A DNA stretch of 64,000 bases from Centrapalus pauciflorus (GCA_020465985.1 JAANYP010004325.1:223835-287834), one strand, 5' to 3'. Numbered from the stretch's first letter, positions 52,120 through 64,000 are shown. The notes: generated from the letters alone by a model not told the origin. Translations and numbers: made by a program.

Positions 52120-53146
52120 CAACCGTTATTCCAGAGGTAAAGTGGATACCACATTGTTCATAAAGAAGGTTGAAAACTGATATTAGGCTTGTTCAAATTT
52201 ATGTGTATGACATGATATTTGGTTATACCAATGAACAGTTATGCAAGAACTTTTCACTACTCATGAAATTTAAATATGAAATGAGCATGATGGGTGAACT
52301 TACTTTCTTTCTAGGATTACAGGTTAAATCAACCTCAAATGAAATTTTCATTAATCAAAGAAAGTATACATTGGATCTTTTGAAAAAGTTTAATTTTGAT
52401 TAAAGTTCTCCCATCAAAACCCCAATGGCAACCAATGTAAAGTTAGATGTTGATGCCTGTGGCAAAGCTGTTTTAGTAACAGCTTATAGAGGCATGATTG
52501 GGAGCTTGCTATACTTAACTGCTAGTAGACCATATATTATGTTTGCCACCTGTTTATGTGCTAGGTTTTAAGCTGATCCAAAAGAATCACATCTAGCTGC
52601 TATCAAAAGAATTTCCAGATACCTAAAGGGTACACCAGGTTTGGGTTTTGGTATCCCAAAGACTCCAGCCTTGAACTAATAAGTTATTCAGATTCTAATT
52701 TTGCAGGTTGCAAGCTAGACAGGAAAAGAACAACAGGTGGATGTCAACTCCTTGGTGGTAAGTTGATCAGTTGGTGCAGCAAGAAGCGAAATTCTGTTTC
52801 TACTTCTACTGCTGAAGTTGACTACATTGCTGCTGGAAACTGCTGTGGGCAGATTCTATGGATGCAGCATCAGCTTGAGGATTATGGCCCTGTATATAGG
52901 AAAACTCCTATTCTGTGTTACAATACAAGTGCCATAGCTATCTCCAACAATCCAGTCTTCCACTCTAGAACAAAGCATATTGAAGTCAGACATCACTTTA
53001 TTAGAGATCACATCCAAAAAGGTAATGTTGAGGTAAGTTTTATTTCCACAGAAGAACAGCTTGTAGATATTTTCACCAAATCTCTTGATTAAAACAGGTT
53101 TAATTACCATGTAAGCAAGTTGGGTATGTTAAATAAAGGTGACTAA
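52120..53146 (+). pseudogene. RT 3' part and RNase H of element B
   Basis: Starts in the RT at NGYSRGKVDTTLF-equivalent sequence and includes IYVYDMIFGYTNEQLCKNFS (the catalytic YVDD reads YVYD) and GELTFFLGLQV, so the 73 codons missing in A are present here. RNase H follows: STAEVDYIAAGNCCGQILWM, SRTKHIEVRHHFIRDHI and DIFTKSLD, with TAA near 53144. Stops at 52401 and 52570, plus frameshifts, interrupt it. Loss of the catalytic Asp alone would inactivate the polymerase. Confidence 0.85.
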
Positions 53147-53826
53147 GTGTCATTGATGTTTTAAAGATCACATGTTCAAATCTGGCAAAATTTTACAGAA
53201 CAGCTTGGACAAGACAAGTTTTACTTGTCCTATACTTAGCTAGTTTTTAAAATTTAGACAGCTTGGACATATAACAGACTTGACAAAATTAGTTTTAACC
53301 TCAAACCTGTTCTGTTATACAAACCTCCAACCTGTCACTCTTTTAATGTGTCATACAAGGCAACGGCCTGTTCAGCTATTGAACAAGTTTCACAATTAAA
53401 CTTGTTCTCGTATAGCTGCCCAGGTTGCATGAACAACTTGAAGAGTCATAAGTTTGTGATGAAACCTGTTCATCACAGGTTTGAACAACAACTTAGAACA
53501 TCAATCTTTAATTATATTTCTTCACATTTAAGTTATTTAAATTAAGTATTTATGTAACTTAATTACCTGCGGATAATGTTTGTTACGTGTGTTAGTACTT
53601 ATAAAGGTCAAGTTGGTCTGACAATCGTTCTAACAAGGTAAACCGTTCCGTTTTCCGTTAGAAACATTTCAAATCAACCGCCTAAACCTTTCTCTCTCTT
53701 ACTCACTCATATTCAAATCCTATATATACATAAACCACTATTTCTTCTTCTTCTTCTTCTTCCTACTGCTTCCGTAACCCTCTGATAAACCCAAAAAAGA
53801 CTAAGTGTTCGAACTTGTGCATTTCC
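53147..53826 (+). other. Spacer and putative ORF3 promoter of element B
   Basis: Resembles 17749-18440 of element A. TATATATA at 53721-53728 sits in the conserved context ATTCAAATCC-TATA, followed by a CTTCTTCTTCTTCTTCC leader. The AACCTGTTC/GAACAAG words are again frequent. No coding potential. Confidence 0.6.
53721..53728 (+). promoter_or_regulatory. TATA box candidate upstream of ORF3 in element B
   Basis: TATATATA, equivalent by flanking alignment to TATAAATA in A (18335) and C (60825-60832, minus). It is about 110 bases before the position of the ORF3 start codon. Confidence 0.55.
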
Positions 53827-56800
53827 TAATACTTTCCCAAAGGGCTCACCAAAACAACACCCTTTTTCCTGTATTCATTGGTAATGACATTGAGAAGCAC
53901 CCATCTGTCAACACCATGCTCACAATCAAGCCCACCAACTACATTGTTAACCTGACCATTTCCAAAAATTATGTGAGAAAAGGTTATGACCCTATGGTGG
54001 ACTTTCTCCAAGCCCATCCCCTGCACTATGCAATGATAGCGTCTCCTGGAGTTATGTATCAAGAGATGGTCTACGACTTTTGGTACACTTGTTCATATGA
54101 TCTATCTACCAAAACCATCAGGGTAACCCTTCTCAATGGCACTCAAACCATTGAGATCAATACTGCTCTTCTCAGGGAAGTAGTTCATCTTCCAGTGGCT
54201 GACACCTATGACAAACCTCAGCCTGAGGATGAACAGATGGGTAATCTGCTACGCTTCTGTGGTGTTGCAGAACCAAAAGTGGGTGCTACCTTGTTCAGAA
54301 GGGATATATCCCCAACCTACAATTTTCTCTTCGTCTCTTTGGTGATGAGCCTGAGCTCCAAAGTTGGTTCATTTGACCAACTATGCAGGTATGAAATTCC
54401 TATTGTCCTACAGTTTGTGGAAGAGACAACTCTGATCATGGTAAGGTCGATTTTCTTGAATTTGAGGAAACTAGTGCAACAAGAACAGCGTCCAGCTGCT
54501 GTCAGATACCCAAGGTTTTTGAGCCTCATCTTCAAACACATCCGTGGTGAGTATCTGTACTTCTCTCAACCTTTCTTGTCAACTGTAGTGTTTCCTGTAA
54601 TAGGAAACAGGTTCTTCTATACCCCAGTTCTTGCAAATGAACCTCCTCTGTCAACACCAATGAGGAGGTTGCTTGGCTTAGTGGAAGGACCTTCTCCTCA
54701 GAAGGTGGATCCTGTCGCTGCTCCCAAGAGAAAATCCAAATCAAGGCCTAAATTTATTAAAAGGGCCTTGAAATCAAGTGAAGCTGAGCCTGTCCACAAG
54801 AAGGCTAAAACAGCTAAGTCTGCCCCATCAGCCTCAGTGGCTGAGGGGGAGCAAACTGGTCACCCTGGTTCATCAGTTGAACCTAAAGCCTTTGTGGCTG
54901 GTGCCTCTATGGTACCTGAGACCATGGAACGGGAACAACCTCCTGTTTCTAGCCCAGTCTTGCCACCAAACCAAACAGGACACCCTGTCACTTCTCCACA
55001 ACATCCATCCTCTACATCCTCCCTCAAATCATATAACAGAAGAAATTCATTAGCTAAAAAGAAACCATCCTCCTAAACTAGCCCCTCTGACCCCTCCCAA
55101 CATGACTCAGTTGAAAAAGAAGCAACCCTTGCTGCTTTCACTTCTCCTATTTTGGGAGTAAGTGCAGCACATTTGGAGCAGACTTCACTCCAAAAAGAGT
55201 CCATCCTGAGTCAGCCTGAGCACTCTGGTTCCTCCCAACAGGAATTAGTTGTACAAAAGAAGACCACCTCATCAACTGTCCAAGCCTCTCAACAGGCTGA
55301 AGACATTGAAAGATAGGAGCCTTCTCCACTCCACACTGAGTCCACACAGTTACCCCATCATACTTCTCATACACAATCTGAGTCTGCACAAGGTGCCAAA
55401 GCTGCTGATATAAACCAATCAGCATATCAGCCTTTCACTTCTGCTCCTGGTGATGCAGCTGTTCCACACCCAACAGTTTTCAAAGGACCAACAACACCCA
55501 AGCTGATGAACCTCAGGGAATAGAACATCCCTTTGGTGAGGCTGCTCCCCAAGTACACATTCCATCATCAGCCTTCACCACTGATGATGTTGAAATGCAC
55601 ATCCCATCTACCCATGAAGAGGTACCTATAAACAAAGGTACTACTGAGGGAACCATCACTGGTCTTCATGAAGGTGTTACATTACTAGTAGCATCTGAAA
55701 GGCCACCAACTCTTATTCCTTCACCTCGTGATGCAGATACATCCACTGCTGAAGGTCCTCTTGACACTTCTAAGCTACGCCATTTAACTTATGCCCATGA
55801 TATAGAATTACTGTCCAAAGTCTCCCTACCTTCACCTACTGACCCGCATACTCCCCAATCCTCACCATCCACCCAATCCAAACAGTCAACTCATACACCT
55901 CCATCCCCCAAAGATCCATCTTTGAAGGATCAGCTGTCTGTGCTTACCAACAAAGTTGGTTCTTTGGAAACTTTTGTGACCTCCCTCCCTTCCCTTATTT
56001 CAGACTCTGTGTAGCTTCAGGGGTTCCTTGATTCGTTCAGGACTTCTTTTCCAACCCCTGCTCCCCAAGATGATCATTCCTCTCAGCTGCTTGCCAACAA
56101 CTATCCTCCTCCCTCTCCTCAATTCTTTCTCACCAACAGGACTCCGTGTCCACACTGTCAGCTGTTTCCCAACAGCTATCAGCCCTTGCTGAAACCTGCT
56201 CAACCACACTCCCATCCACTTCGGCCAGCCTAAATACCTTAGTGGTATCTCTGTCCAATTCCGTGTCCTCAAACATTGATGCTATGCAAGATTCCCTTGA
56301 CCTAACTCTTGCATAGCTTCAAAGTTTGTTGTTGATAGAATCTGACAGGGCTGCTATCTCACAGCTGTCCTCCCTTGCAACCTCTCATTCTTCTTTTCTT
56401 CACACCTGTGTTACCCAGTTAGCAGAGGTTAAGGACAACTTGGATTTCTTAGTGCATAGCCTTGTTGGGTCCAAGCCTGTTCTCAAAACTGCTGCCCAGC
56501 CTGTTGGATCTGTTCCTTCAGGCAGACCTGTTATTGAAGGCTCTGTGCCATCTCCTTCAAAGGGGGAGAACACATCTGCCTCGAAGACCAAGTCTAAGGG
56601 GTAGAAATCTTCTTCTCCCTCTAAGGAGAAATTAGAATCAGTAGGGCAAGCAGCAGGTTTCGCCCAAACTAGCCCTGTTGCAGGTTAATCTAAAGTCTCT
56701 AAAACTGCTCAGCCTACTCAGGTTGAATCTCTAAACCCTGCATCATTTAAGGGAAGGAATCCATTCCTGAGGACAGGCCAAGCAGGAGGAGACATCTGAT

Positions 56801-57987
56801 TTTAGAACAAACAGATTAAGAAAAAGAAGAGGAGATGGAAGCTGCTCAGACGAAAGCAGCAAAGGGTTAAGGAAAAGACTCAGTGGACACTGACTATCTC
56901 AAGGCTGCTCAACTCAAGCCAAAGAAATGGGCATTCCATTAGAGACTTATTATACATTCAAAGAAGAGCAGTTGAGATTCTGGAAAGACAAAAGAAGGAA
57001 GAAGCCTCTGCCAAAGCCTTTGCATACAAGGAGGCAAGAAAATTAAAATGCCCTCCTTGGATGTTCAAAGGAAACTGTTAGAGGCTGTAAAAGATCAGTG
57101 ACTCAGAAAGAAGGAGAAAAGGAGCAGAGTACACAGGTCTCAGTGACCAAGTCAAAGCCTGTATCCTCCTCAGCAAAAGCCCAAGTACATTTTGACAACA
57201 TGGTAAGGAAGAATTCTTTGATGTGGCCAACTATACACTTGCCAAGGAAATCATTGTCAAAGTTATCCCTATTTCAAAGAAAAGCAAGAAGTGGAAGCTT
57301 CAGATAACCAGGCTAGGTACTGATAGTCCAGAATTGGAAGCTTATGAGTATGCAGATGTTGCTTGCATGGGGTACAGGGAATGGGTTGAATTGGTAGTTC
57401 ACCTGAGTAAATAAAAATTTGAAACTGCTAAAACTATCAGGGCACATGTCAAAACGATGATGAAAGTTAAAAACCTGGGCTTAATTCCTCAAGAACAAAT
57501 CAAGGGTACCTCTCTGGTGGAACCTAAGATCAAGCCCAGGAGAAAGAGAAAGGATACAGAGCTTGAAGAGCTCCTCTTGATGATTGGACAAGGCTTCCTT
57601 GCTGTTGAAATCAAAAGGATAGATCACAGTCTACCAAGGGGAGTTGAGCCTGAGGAAGGCAAACTCATAGAAGAACCTGAGCTAGGGGTGTTCTTTGCGG
57701 ACCCCTTAATAAAGAAAATGTGTTTCTAGAGGGCATCTGATCTTCATAAAGTTGGTCTCAAGCAGATCATAGCCTTTAGACTCTCCAACACTTTTGCACA
57801 ATCCTCAAAATGGAGAGCAGTCATCTGGGAACAACTTAAAGGTTTCTATAAAAGAGGTAAACTTCAACACCCTGATTTCATGTTTCTTAGACATGAAGTA
57901 GAAGAATTTCAAGTGACTATGGAGAATTTCGAACATCTATTTGAAGACAGGCAACCGCTTGAAGGTCCATCTACTGCTGAGTAGATG
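53827..57987 (+). pseudogene. ORF3 (env-like) of element B
   Basis: Open to 55076 (over 400 codons). The homologous start ATG of element C (in CAAATGGCTCA) reads AGG here, at about 53840. N-terminal domain: TMLTIKPTNYIVNLTISKNY, YAMIASPGVMYQEMVYDFWY, LLREVVHLPVADTYD, MGNLLRFCGVAEPKVG and IGNRFFYTPVLANEPPLSTP. A Lys-rich patch (KRKSKSRPKFIKRALKSS, codons 308-325) resembles a nuclear-localisation signal. Next comes a Pro/Ser/Thr-rich stretch with frequent stops, then a C-terminal domain (57223-57985: VKNLGLIPQEQ, FFADPLIKKM, WRAVIWEQLKGFYKRGKLQH). No signal peptide or clear membrane helix is seen, so a true envelope role is doubtful. Confidence 0.75.
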
Positions 57988-58368
57988 AAGAATGGATGTT
58001 GTCCATAAGTTTGACAGGCTTACCATTACTTGCTCCCGCCATCAACTGTCCAATTTGTTGAAATTCTATTTGTACATATGTTGTACTTTATTTCATCAGT
58101 TGTAATCTATCTTATTACATTAGTTGTAATTTACTTTAGTACATTAGTTGTACTTCTGTAAAACATGTGTTGTTTAAAATCAATACCAGTGTATATATAA
58201 ATTGATCTTTACTTTACTTCAACTTTGTAATTTCATTTCAGCAAATGTAATGTAAAAATATATAGTGATAATTGATAGAACCAGCTTAGACTGATTATTG
58301 CAAATAGAGCGAGATTCTTAGGCACAAAAAGGCATCAGTCAAACCTGTTATACATATTAGGGGGAGAT
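57988..58368 (+). other. 3' untranslated stretch and polypurine tract of element B
   Basis: About 380 non-coding bases with repeats of TTGTA(C/A)TTTA(C/T)TTTATTACATTAG (58070-58160). It ends in the purine run TTAGGGGGAGAT (58358-58369), which would prime plus-strand DNA synthesis next to the 3' LTR. Confidence 0.7.
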
Positions 58369-59408
58369 TATTAATCAAACCTATTTGATGCACTTGAAAG
58401 TATAATTTAAGGCCTCTAAATGCCTTATTGAAACCTGAAAAGTGATTTGCAATATAAGTCAAAGTTGCTTACCCTGTTGCATTTGTTGCAACTAAGGCAG
58501 ATTGTCCAAGCTGTTCTACTCTGTTGAACAGAATGGACATAAACTGTCTACGCTGCTCAAGTCTGTTGAGTAGCTTGGACCAAAACTAAGTGTTCTGTTC
58601 TTTGTGAACAGGTTATACACTTTATGGAATATGTTTCAGTGTCATCTTGTATTCTCTTGGACAAGAAGATCAGTTTACAAGTCGAAGACAAAGTGGAAAA
58701 TCAGAAACTGCTTACACTGCCCAAGCTGTTCTGATACATGAAGACAATGCAGATATTGGAAATGTGTGAGGGACCATTTCTTATATCAAAATGGCTCAAC
58801 AAGAAGAGGAAAGTATTAAAATTGACATTCCTCTTTAAGGTAAAGCAGACTGCAACAAAGACAAAATAAAAAAAGACAAAGATTCTGGAATGTAGGGACA
58901 AATGTTGTTTTGTCAGAACGTGCAGAAAAACATTTTTGTCTTTTTGGAAAGACACTCTACTATCTCAGCATTCAATGAAGAAGGTTCACCAATATTCTCT
59001 GAGAGAGTATAAAAGGAAGCTTCTAAGAAATGTGAGACAACCAAGAGTGAGATATTCAGATTGTGCAAAGAAGTGTGTTTTCATGCATGCAAAGTCTGCT
59101 AAGAATAAAACAGTTAAGTGTGTCCAAGTTGTTCTTATTCAAGCGGTCTATCTGTCTTGTAAAATCAGTGAGTTCATCTTTGTGAGCGCATTCATTGTAA
59201 CTGGTCTGAGTGTGTCTTAGATTAGTAGTCTCTCTGTTGGTTCTATTATCTCAGCTTGAACCATTCCGCAGTTCAACCTTGTTTGTAATTAACACTTGTT
59301 GATAATATACATACAAACATTGAGAAAGTGCGTTGAAATTTTTAAATAGTTGTATTCACCCCCTATACAGCTTAGAGCAACATACTAGGGAAACCTTTTG
59401 AGACCTAG
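58369..59408 (+). repeat. 3' LTR of element B
   Basis: The approximately 1040-bp LTR starts TATTAATCAAACC (TG to TA at the end) and finishes GAGACCTAGA (CA to GA). TATA box candidate TATAAAAGG at 59008-59016. The portion from 58581 corresponds to the A LTR at 10965-11854 and shows where the CACTA element entered A. Words CAAGCTGTTC and GAACAGG are frequent. Confidence 0.8.
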
Positions 59409-59825
59409 AAAACCTTTTTGTGCCTAACAGTATTGTGTGAATTTCGAGCATTTAAGCCTGAATCTCAAAGGCTAAGTATTGAAATTCAAAACATAAGGCC
59501 TAAATCTTGATATACAAAGCCTGAATTTCGATACATGAAGGCAATCGAGATTCATTAGTTAAATATTTGAACACTTCACAAACACTAAATAACTCAAAAT
59601 CACACAAATAATGAAAAATGACATCAAAAGTCACATTTTTAGGCATAAAAACACATTTTAAACAATATCCTTTGACTAAACCACTTCTAAAACACACAAA
59701 AATTGCCAAGAACACAGATTTCCAGAGAACACATTTTGAACTCAAAACTCAGAAGAATTCTTAAATTAAAACTCACACAAATGTGCCACGAAATACTATG
59801 TGCCATCAATTTTAACATCAATTTC
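59409..59825. other. Short segment of unknown origin between B and C
   Basis: About 415 AT-rich bases without a recognised family. The B LTR ends on one side, and ORF3 of C (minus strand) stops matching its relatives on the other (after APKRN). It may be a remnant of another insertion or filler. Small open frames look random. Confidence 0.45.
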
Positions 59826-60717
59826 TTTTGGGAGCAACAACTTCTGAATCCACCCTCACATCAGAGGGTTCTTTCACCAATCCCAGTAACCTCCTCATTG
59901 GAGTAGATAGAGGAGGCTCATTGGGTAGCACAGGTGTATAAAATACTCTATTCCCTATGACAGGAAATACAGCAGTTTTAAGTAAAGGTTGAGAATTGTA
60001 CAGGTGCTCACCACAATGATGCTTGAATATGAGGCTCAGAAATCTGGGGTATCGAACAGCAGCTGGATGAGTTTCCTACTGCACCAGATTCCTCAGATTC
60101 AGGAAAATCCATTTTGCCATGTCGATTGTAGTCCCATCCACCAGCTGTAGAACAATGGGGACTTGATCACGGCTGAGTTGGTCAAAAGAACCAACTTTGC
60201 TACTGAAGCTCATCATTACTGAAGCAAATAAGAAGCTGTAAGTGGGGGACAACTCCTTCCTGAATAAAGTAACTCCAATTTTGGGTTCTGCTACACCACA
60301 GAAGCGTAGCAGATTGCCCATTTGTTCATCCTCAGCTTGAGGCATGTCATAAGTTTCAGCAGTTGGTAGATGAAGCACCTCCCTGAGAAGATCAGTACTA
60401 ATCTCAATGGTCTGAGTCGCATTGAGAATAGTACCCTTGATGACTTTGGTGTTGGGGTTGTAGGCACAGGTGTACCAGAACTCGTACACCATCTCCTGGT
60501 ACAGGACACCAGGAGTTGTAGTCATTGCATAGTTCAACGGATGAACTCTTAACAACTCCACCATTTCTTCATACCCTTTTCCCATATAGTTCTTGGGTAT
60601 GGTCAAATTTGCAATGTAGTTGGTGGGTTTGATGGTCAGCATTGTGGTGACTGATGAGTGTTTGACAACATCATCACTAACGAACACTGGAAGAAGGGGA
60701 TTAGGTCTGTGAGCCAT
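59826..60717 (-). pseudogene. ORF3 (env-like) of element C, C-terminus lost
   Basis: ATG at 60717-60715 starts MAHRPNPLLPVFVSDDVVKH. It continues with TMLTIKPTNYIANLTIPKNY, YAMTTTPGVLYQEMVYEFWY, DLLREVLHLPTAETYD and LLRFCGVAEPKIGVTLF, the same N-terminal domain as in B. A TAG near 60076 (CAG in B) interrupts; homology runs on through NRVFYTPVLPNEPPLSTP to APKRN and stops. The roughly 300 residues left are the conserved domain only. Confidence 0.8.
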
Positions 60718-61422
60718 TTGGGAAGTTTTGAGGTTTGGAGAAGCAAAAGACACTTAGTCGATTTTTAGGGTTCTTGAGGATTTCTGGAAATGATGAGGAA
60801 GACGAAGATGAAACAGTGGTTGGGTATTTATAGGATTTGAATGTGAGTGTGTATGAGAGAGAAGGTTTGGGCGGTTTGATTTGAAATGTTAGTTAACGGA
60901 AAACTGAACGGTTGACCATGTCAGAAACATTTGTCAGACCACTTGACCTTTTTAATCACTAACACACGTAACCCACATTATCCGCAGTAATTAAGTTAAA
61001 TAAAAACATAAATTAAGTAACTTAATTGTGAAGAAAGATAATTAAAAACTGTTGGTCTAAGCTGTTGGTCAAAACTGTGATGAGCAGGGTCATCACAAGC
61101 TGTTCAATCTTCAAGCTGTTCATTCTTCAAACTGTGCCTTCAGCCTGCTCTCTTTTGTAAGAACAGGTTGTGTTCAATAGTTGAACAGGTTACAAGACAA
61201 TGGCTTGTAAGACAGTGTGAAGGAGTGAACAGGGTGAAGATTGGATCATCAGAGCAGGCTGGACTAGTAAACTGTTGTTGTTCAGCCTGATGTGTGCTCA
61301 AGCTGTTCAAGTTTTTCAGACAAATGGCTAAGTACAGAACATGTATAACCTGTTCTGTCTAAGCTGTTCGGAGAGACTTGAGCAGTGTGAAACACACAAA
61401 GTCTTAGACCTTTGAGAAACAC
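60718..61422 (-). other. Spacer and putative ORF3 promoter of element C
   Basis: Non-coding interval between RNase H and ORF3, aligned with the A and B spacers. Contains TATAAATA (minus strand, 60825-60832) in CAAATCCTATAAATACCCAA and a CTTCGTCTTCC leader. Words CAAGCTGTTC and AACCTGTTC are dense at 61040-61370. Confidence 0.6.
60825..60832 (-). promoter_or_regulatory. TATA box candidate upstream of ORF3 in element C
   Basis: TATAAATA about 108 bases before the ORF3 ATG (60717), a normal distance for a TATA box, transcription start and short leader. The context is identical over 20 bases to that of element A. Confidence 0.65.
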
Positions 61423-64000
61423 TTAATAACTCTTGTTTAACATGCCCAGCTTGCTGACAATGTAATTAAACCTGTTTTCATCAAGAGGTTTGGTGAAAAT
61501 GTCTGCAAGCTGTTCATTGGTGGAAATGAAACTTACCTCCACATTACCTTTGAATGTGATCCCTGATGAAATGATGTCTGACTTCAATATGCTTTGTTCT
61601 AGAATGAAATACTGGATTTTTGGAAATGGCAATGGCACTTGTGTTATCACACAGAATAGGAATTTTCCTCTACACAAGCCCATAATCTTCAAGCTGATGC
61701 TGCATCCACAGAATCTGCCCACAGCAGCTTCCGGCAGCAATGTACTCAGCTTCAGCAGTAGAAGTAGACACAGAGTTCTGCTTCTTGCTGCACCAACTTA
61801 TCAACTTACCACCAAGGAGTTGACATCCACCTGTTGTGCTTTTCCTGTCTAGCCTGCAGCCTGCAAAATCTGAATCTGAATAACTTGTTAGTTCAAGGCT
61901 TGAGTCTTTGGGATACCAAAGACCCAAACCTAGTGTACCCTTTAGGTATCTGAAGATTTCTTTTAACAGCAGCTAGATGAGATTCCTTTGGATCAGCTTG
62001 GAACCTAGCACACAGACAGGTGGCAAACATAATATCAGGTCTACTAGCAGTTAGATACAGCAAGCTCCCAATCATACCTCTGTACGCTGTTACTGAAACA
62101 GCTTTGCCACTGGCATCAGCATCCAATTTTACATTGGTTGCCATTGGGGTTTTAATAGGAGAACTTTGATCAAACTTAAACTTTTTCAAGAGATCTAAAG
62201 TATACTTTCTTTGATTTATAAAAATTCCAGTTGAGGTTTGTTTAACCTGTAATCCTAAAAAGAAAGTTAGTTCTCCCATCATACTCATTTCATACTTGGA
62301 TTTCATGAGTAATGAAAAATTCTTGCACAACTGCTCATTAGTAGAACCAAATATTATGTCATCCACATAAATTTGAACAAGCATAATATTAGACTTCACC
62401 TTCTTTATGAACAGTGTGGTATCCACTTTACCTCTGGAATACCCATTGCTCATAAGGAAATCAGTAAGAGTGTCATACCAGGCTCTAGGGGCTTGTTTGA
62501 GACCATAAAGAGCTTTGTCCAACTTATAGACAAAACCTGGATGTTGTTCATTTTCAAAACCTGGAGGCTGCTTGACATAAACTTCTTCTTGCAGCTTCCC
62601 ATTCAAAAATGCACTCTTCACATCCATTTGAAATACCTTAATGCTCTTATGAGCTGCATTGGCTAGATACAAACGAATTGCTTCTAGCCTGGCCACAGGA
62701 GCAAATGTTTCATCATAGTCAATTCCTTCCTCCTGTCTATAACCCGGAGCAACCAGTCTTGCCTTGTTTCTAATGACATGACCTTGCTCATTCATTTTAT
62801 TCCTGAAAACCCATTTGCCAATTATAGTTTTACCTTTAGGAGCAGGGACCAGCTTCCATACCTTGTTTCTCTCAAACTGATTGAGTTCTTCTTGCATGGC
62901 AGTGATCCAATTGGCATCTTTTAATGCTTCATCCACTTTCTTTGCCTCCAGTAGTGAAACAAAACTAGAAAACATACAGAAGTTCCCCAAGCTGTCCCAC
63001 CTTGTTTGTACCCTTTACTGATATCACCAATTATTTGATCATTAGGGTGACATCTGATCCACTTAGGATCATTCTTCAATGATGATTCTCCTGAGTTATC
63101 AGCAGCTTCAGCAGGTCCTGTTGAACAGCTCTCAAGATTTTCAGACACACTATTGTCTTGAGCCTGTTCACTTGTTGAACATGACTGACCACTGTTGAAC
63201 GTATCAGCAGAGGAACTAGGAAAATCAGCATTGATAGGTTCAGGATATGCAGTTGTAATTAGATCAGTACACTTATTCACACAAGCTGTATTGACATAAT
63301 CATCATCATGCCCATCATGATTAACAGGTTCCACACTGGGTGTTGTGGAAGCTTTTGAGTCCTCTTCATTGTTTGAATGCATCAGATCATCAAAGTTTAA
63401 TTCTCCTGAAACTGATTCAGGAACAGCCTTGGTGGAAGCATTCTTGGACTCTTCAAAGGTGACATTGATAGATTCATCTATCACCTTTCTTTTGTTGTTG
63501 TATACTTTGTAGGCTTTGGAGATAGCAGAGTAACCAACAAACACACCTTCATTAGCTTTTGGTTCAAACTTTTCCAGTTGGTCCCTTTGATTTAGAATGA
63601 AACAAGGACAACCAAACACATGGAAGTAACTAACATTTGACTTTCTCCCTTTGAGCAGCTCATAGGGAGTCTTGTTGAACGTTTTCACCACTAAGGATCT
63701 GTTTTGGGTGAAGCAGGCAGTGTTGACAGCTTCAGCCTAGAATGATGAAGGTAAACCTGATGTACACAGCATGGATCTAGCAGCTTCAATGAGAGTTTGG
63801 TTTCTCCTTTCAGCAACTCCATTTTGTTGTGGAGTTCTTACAGCTGAAAAGTTTTGACGGATTCCTTTCTCTTCACAGAAGTCTTCAAGAGTACTGTTTC
63901 TGAATTCAGTACCATGATCACTTCTAAGCTGCTTCACTTGGGCAGAGTTCAGCATTTCCATCTTTTTAACAAATCCAATAATTTCTCTAGCAGCCTCTCC
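61423..64000 (-). pseudogene. pol of element C (IN-RT-RH), runs off the right edge
   Basis: Integrase core: VKQLRSDHGTEF and PQQNGVAERRNQTLIEAAR, with a stop at about 63736 (Trp in relatives). Then FNKTPYELLKGRK, CPCFILNQRDQL and an acidic linker to WIRCHPNDQIIGD (62921-63691). RT 62990-61893 is a single open frame: NWITAMQEELNQFERNKVWK, FQMDVKSAFLNGKLQEEVYV, ALYGLKQAPRAWYDTL, YVDDIIFGSTNEQ and GELTFFLGLQVKQ, with the active-site Asp pair present. Frameshifts near 61900 and 61690 break RNase H (STAEAEYIAAGSCCGQILWM; ending LGMLNKSY). Confidence 0.88.

Larger units (their letters stand above)
50829..59408 (+). mobile_element. Copia element B (same family as A), internally rearranged
   Basis: Starts with the last 176 bases of a 5' LTR (50829-51004), a mutated primer site (TGGTATGTGAGC, 51007-51018), gag, then a direct jump to the late RT, RNase H, spacer, a long ORF3 and a 3' LTR (58369-59408). 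Most of pol is deleted and replaced by a 74-bp inverted scrap. The first part of its 5' LTR is lost, apparently where Y's 3' LTR abuts it. ORF3 is the best preserved example in the window. Confidence 0.85.
59826..64000 (-). mobile_element. Copia element C (same family as A and B), minus strand, partial
   Basis: On the minus strand, from the right edge leftwards: integrase core, integrase C-terminus and linker, a nearly intact RT, RNase H (stop near 61423), a spacer with TATA box, and ORF3 cut off at 59826. The 5' LTR, gag and protease would lie beyond 64000; no 3' LTR follows ORF3. The coding sequence is less decayed than in A or B, so this is the youngest or best kept of the three. Confidence 0.85.

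Noticed and set aside
53827..57987. Calling ORF3 a viral envelope glycoprotein
   Set aside because: There is no signal peptide, no clear transmembrane segment and no Cys-rich ectodomain. The label env-like is kept only because the literature uses it for this position in SIRE elements.

Overview
The window is plant nuclear DNA made almost entirely of nested transposable elements; I see no full-length host gene. Copia and Gypsy LTR retrotransposons with initiator tRNA-Met primer sites, a CACTA (En/Spm) DNA transposon, GT-AG introns and long (TA)n tracts all point to a flowering plant. The Gypsy LTR word AACTCGGCGAGTT and the abundance of SIRE/Maximus-type copia elements with a third ORF remind me of lettuce-like Asteraceae (Lactuca); that assignment is from memory and tentative.

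Layout, left to right. (1) 1-10964: a CACTA element whose left end is not in the window. It carries fragments of two host-type genes (GRAS factor, UDP-xylose-type nucleotide-sugar transporter), a broken TNP2-like transposase, a fairly well preserved second transposon gene (Transposase_24 family), AGCGACA subterminal repeats and a right terminal repeat ending in TTGTAGTG. It sits inside the 5' LTR of (2) copia element A (10965-21274: gag, pol, ORF3), whose ORF3 is cut at 21275 by (3) copia element X (5' LTR plus gag). Near 24.3 kb X passes into the 3' half of another copia element, Y (RT/RNase H, hairpin-rich spacer, ORF3). Y's ORF3 is split at 30264/50096 by (4) Gypsy element E (30265-50090; about 3.96-kb LTRs; TSD CCTTT), a gag-only derivative that itself contains (5) Gypsy chromovirus F (36536-46046; 2256-bp LTRs; TSD GTAAT). 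After Y's 3' LTR come (6) copia element B (about 50829-59408, same family as A) and (7) copia element C on the minus strand (about 59826 to beyond the right edge).

How the parts work together: F is a chromodomain Gypsy element with complete domain order but nonsense codons and altered catalytic residues. E keeps LTRs, primer site, gag and the polymerase tail, so it probably depended on a helper. A, B, C and Y share the SIRE layout gag-pol-spacer-ORF3-LTR. In all four a TATA-like box lies in the spacer upstream of ORF3, which suggests an internal promoter for the third gene.

The most unusual signals are two arrays of short repeats, in unrelated elements, whose units keep a common loop but carry different, self-complementary stems: in both LTRs of F, and between pol and ORF3 of Y. 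Other notable points are the internal ORF3 promoters, signs that F was already defective when it last transposed, and several rearrangement scars (an inverted filler in B, a microhomology deletion in A, a copied patch in one LTR of E). All domain and family names come from reading protein motifs by eye; no database search was possible.
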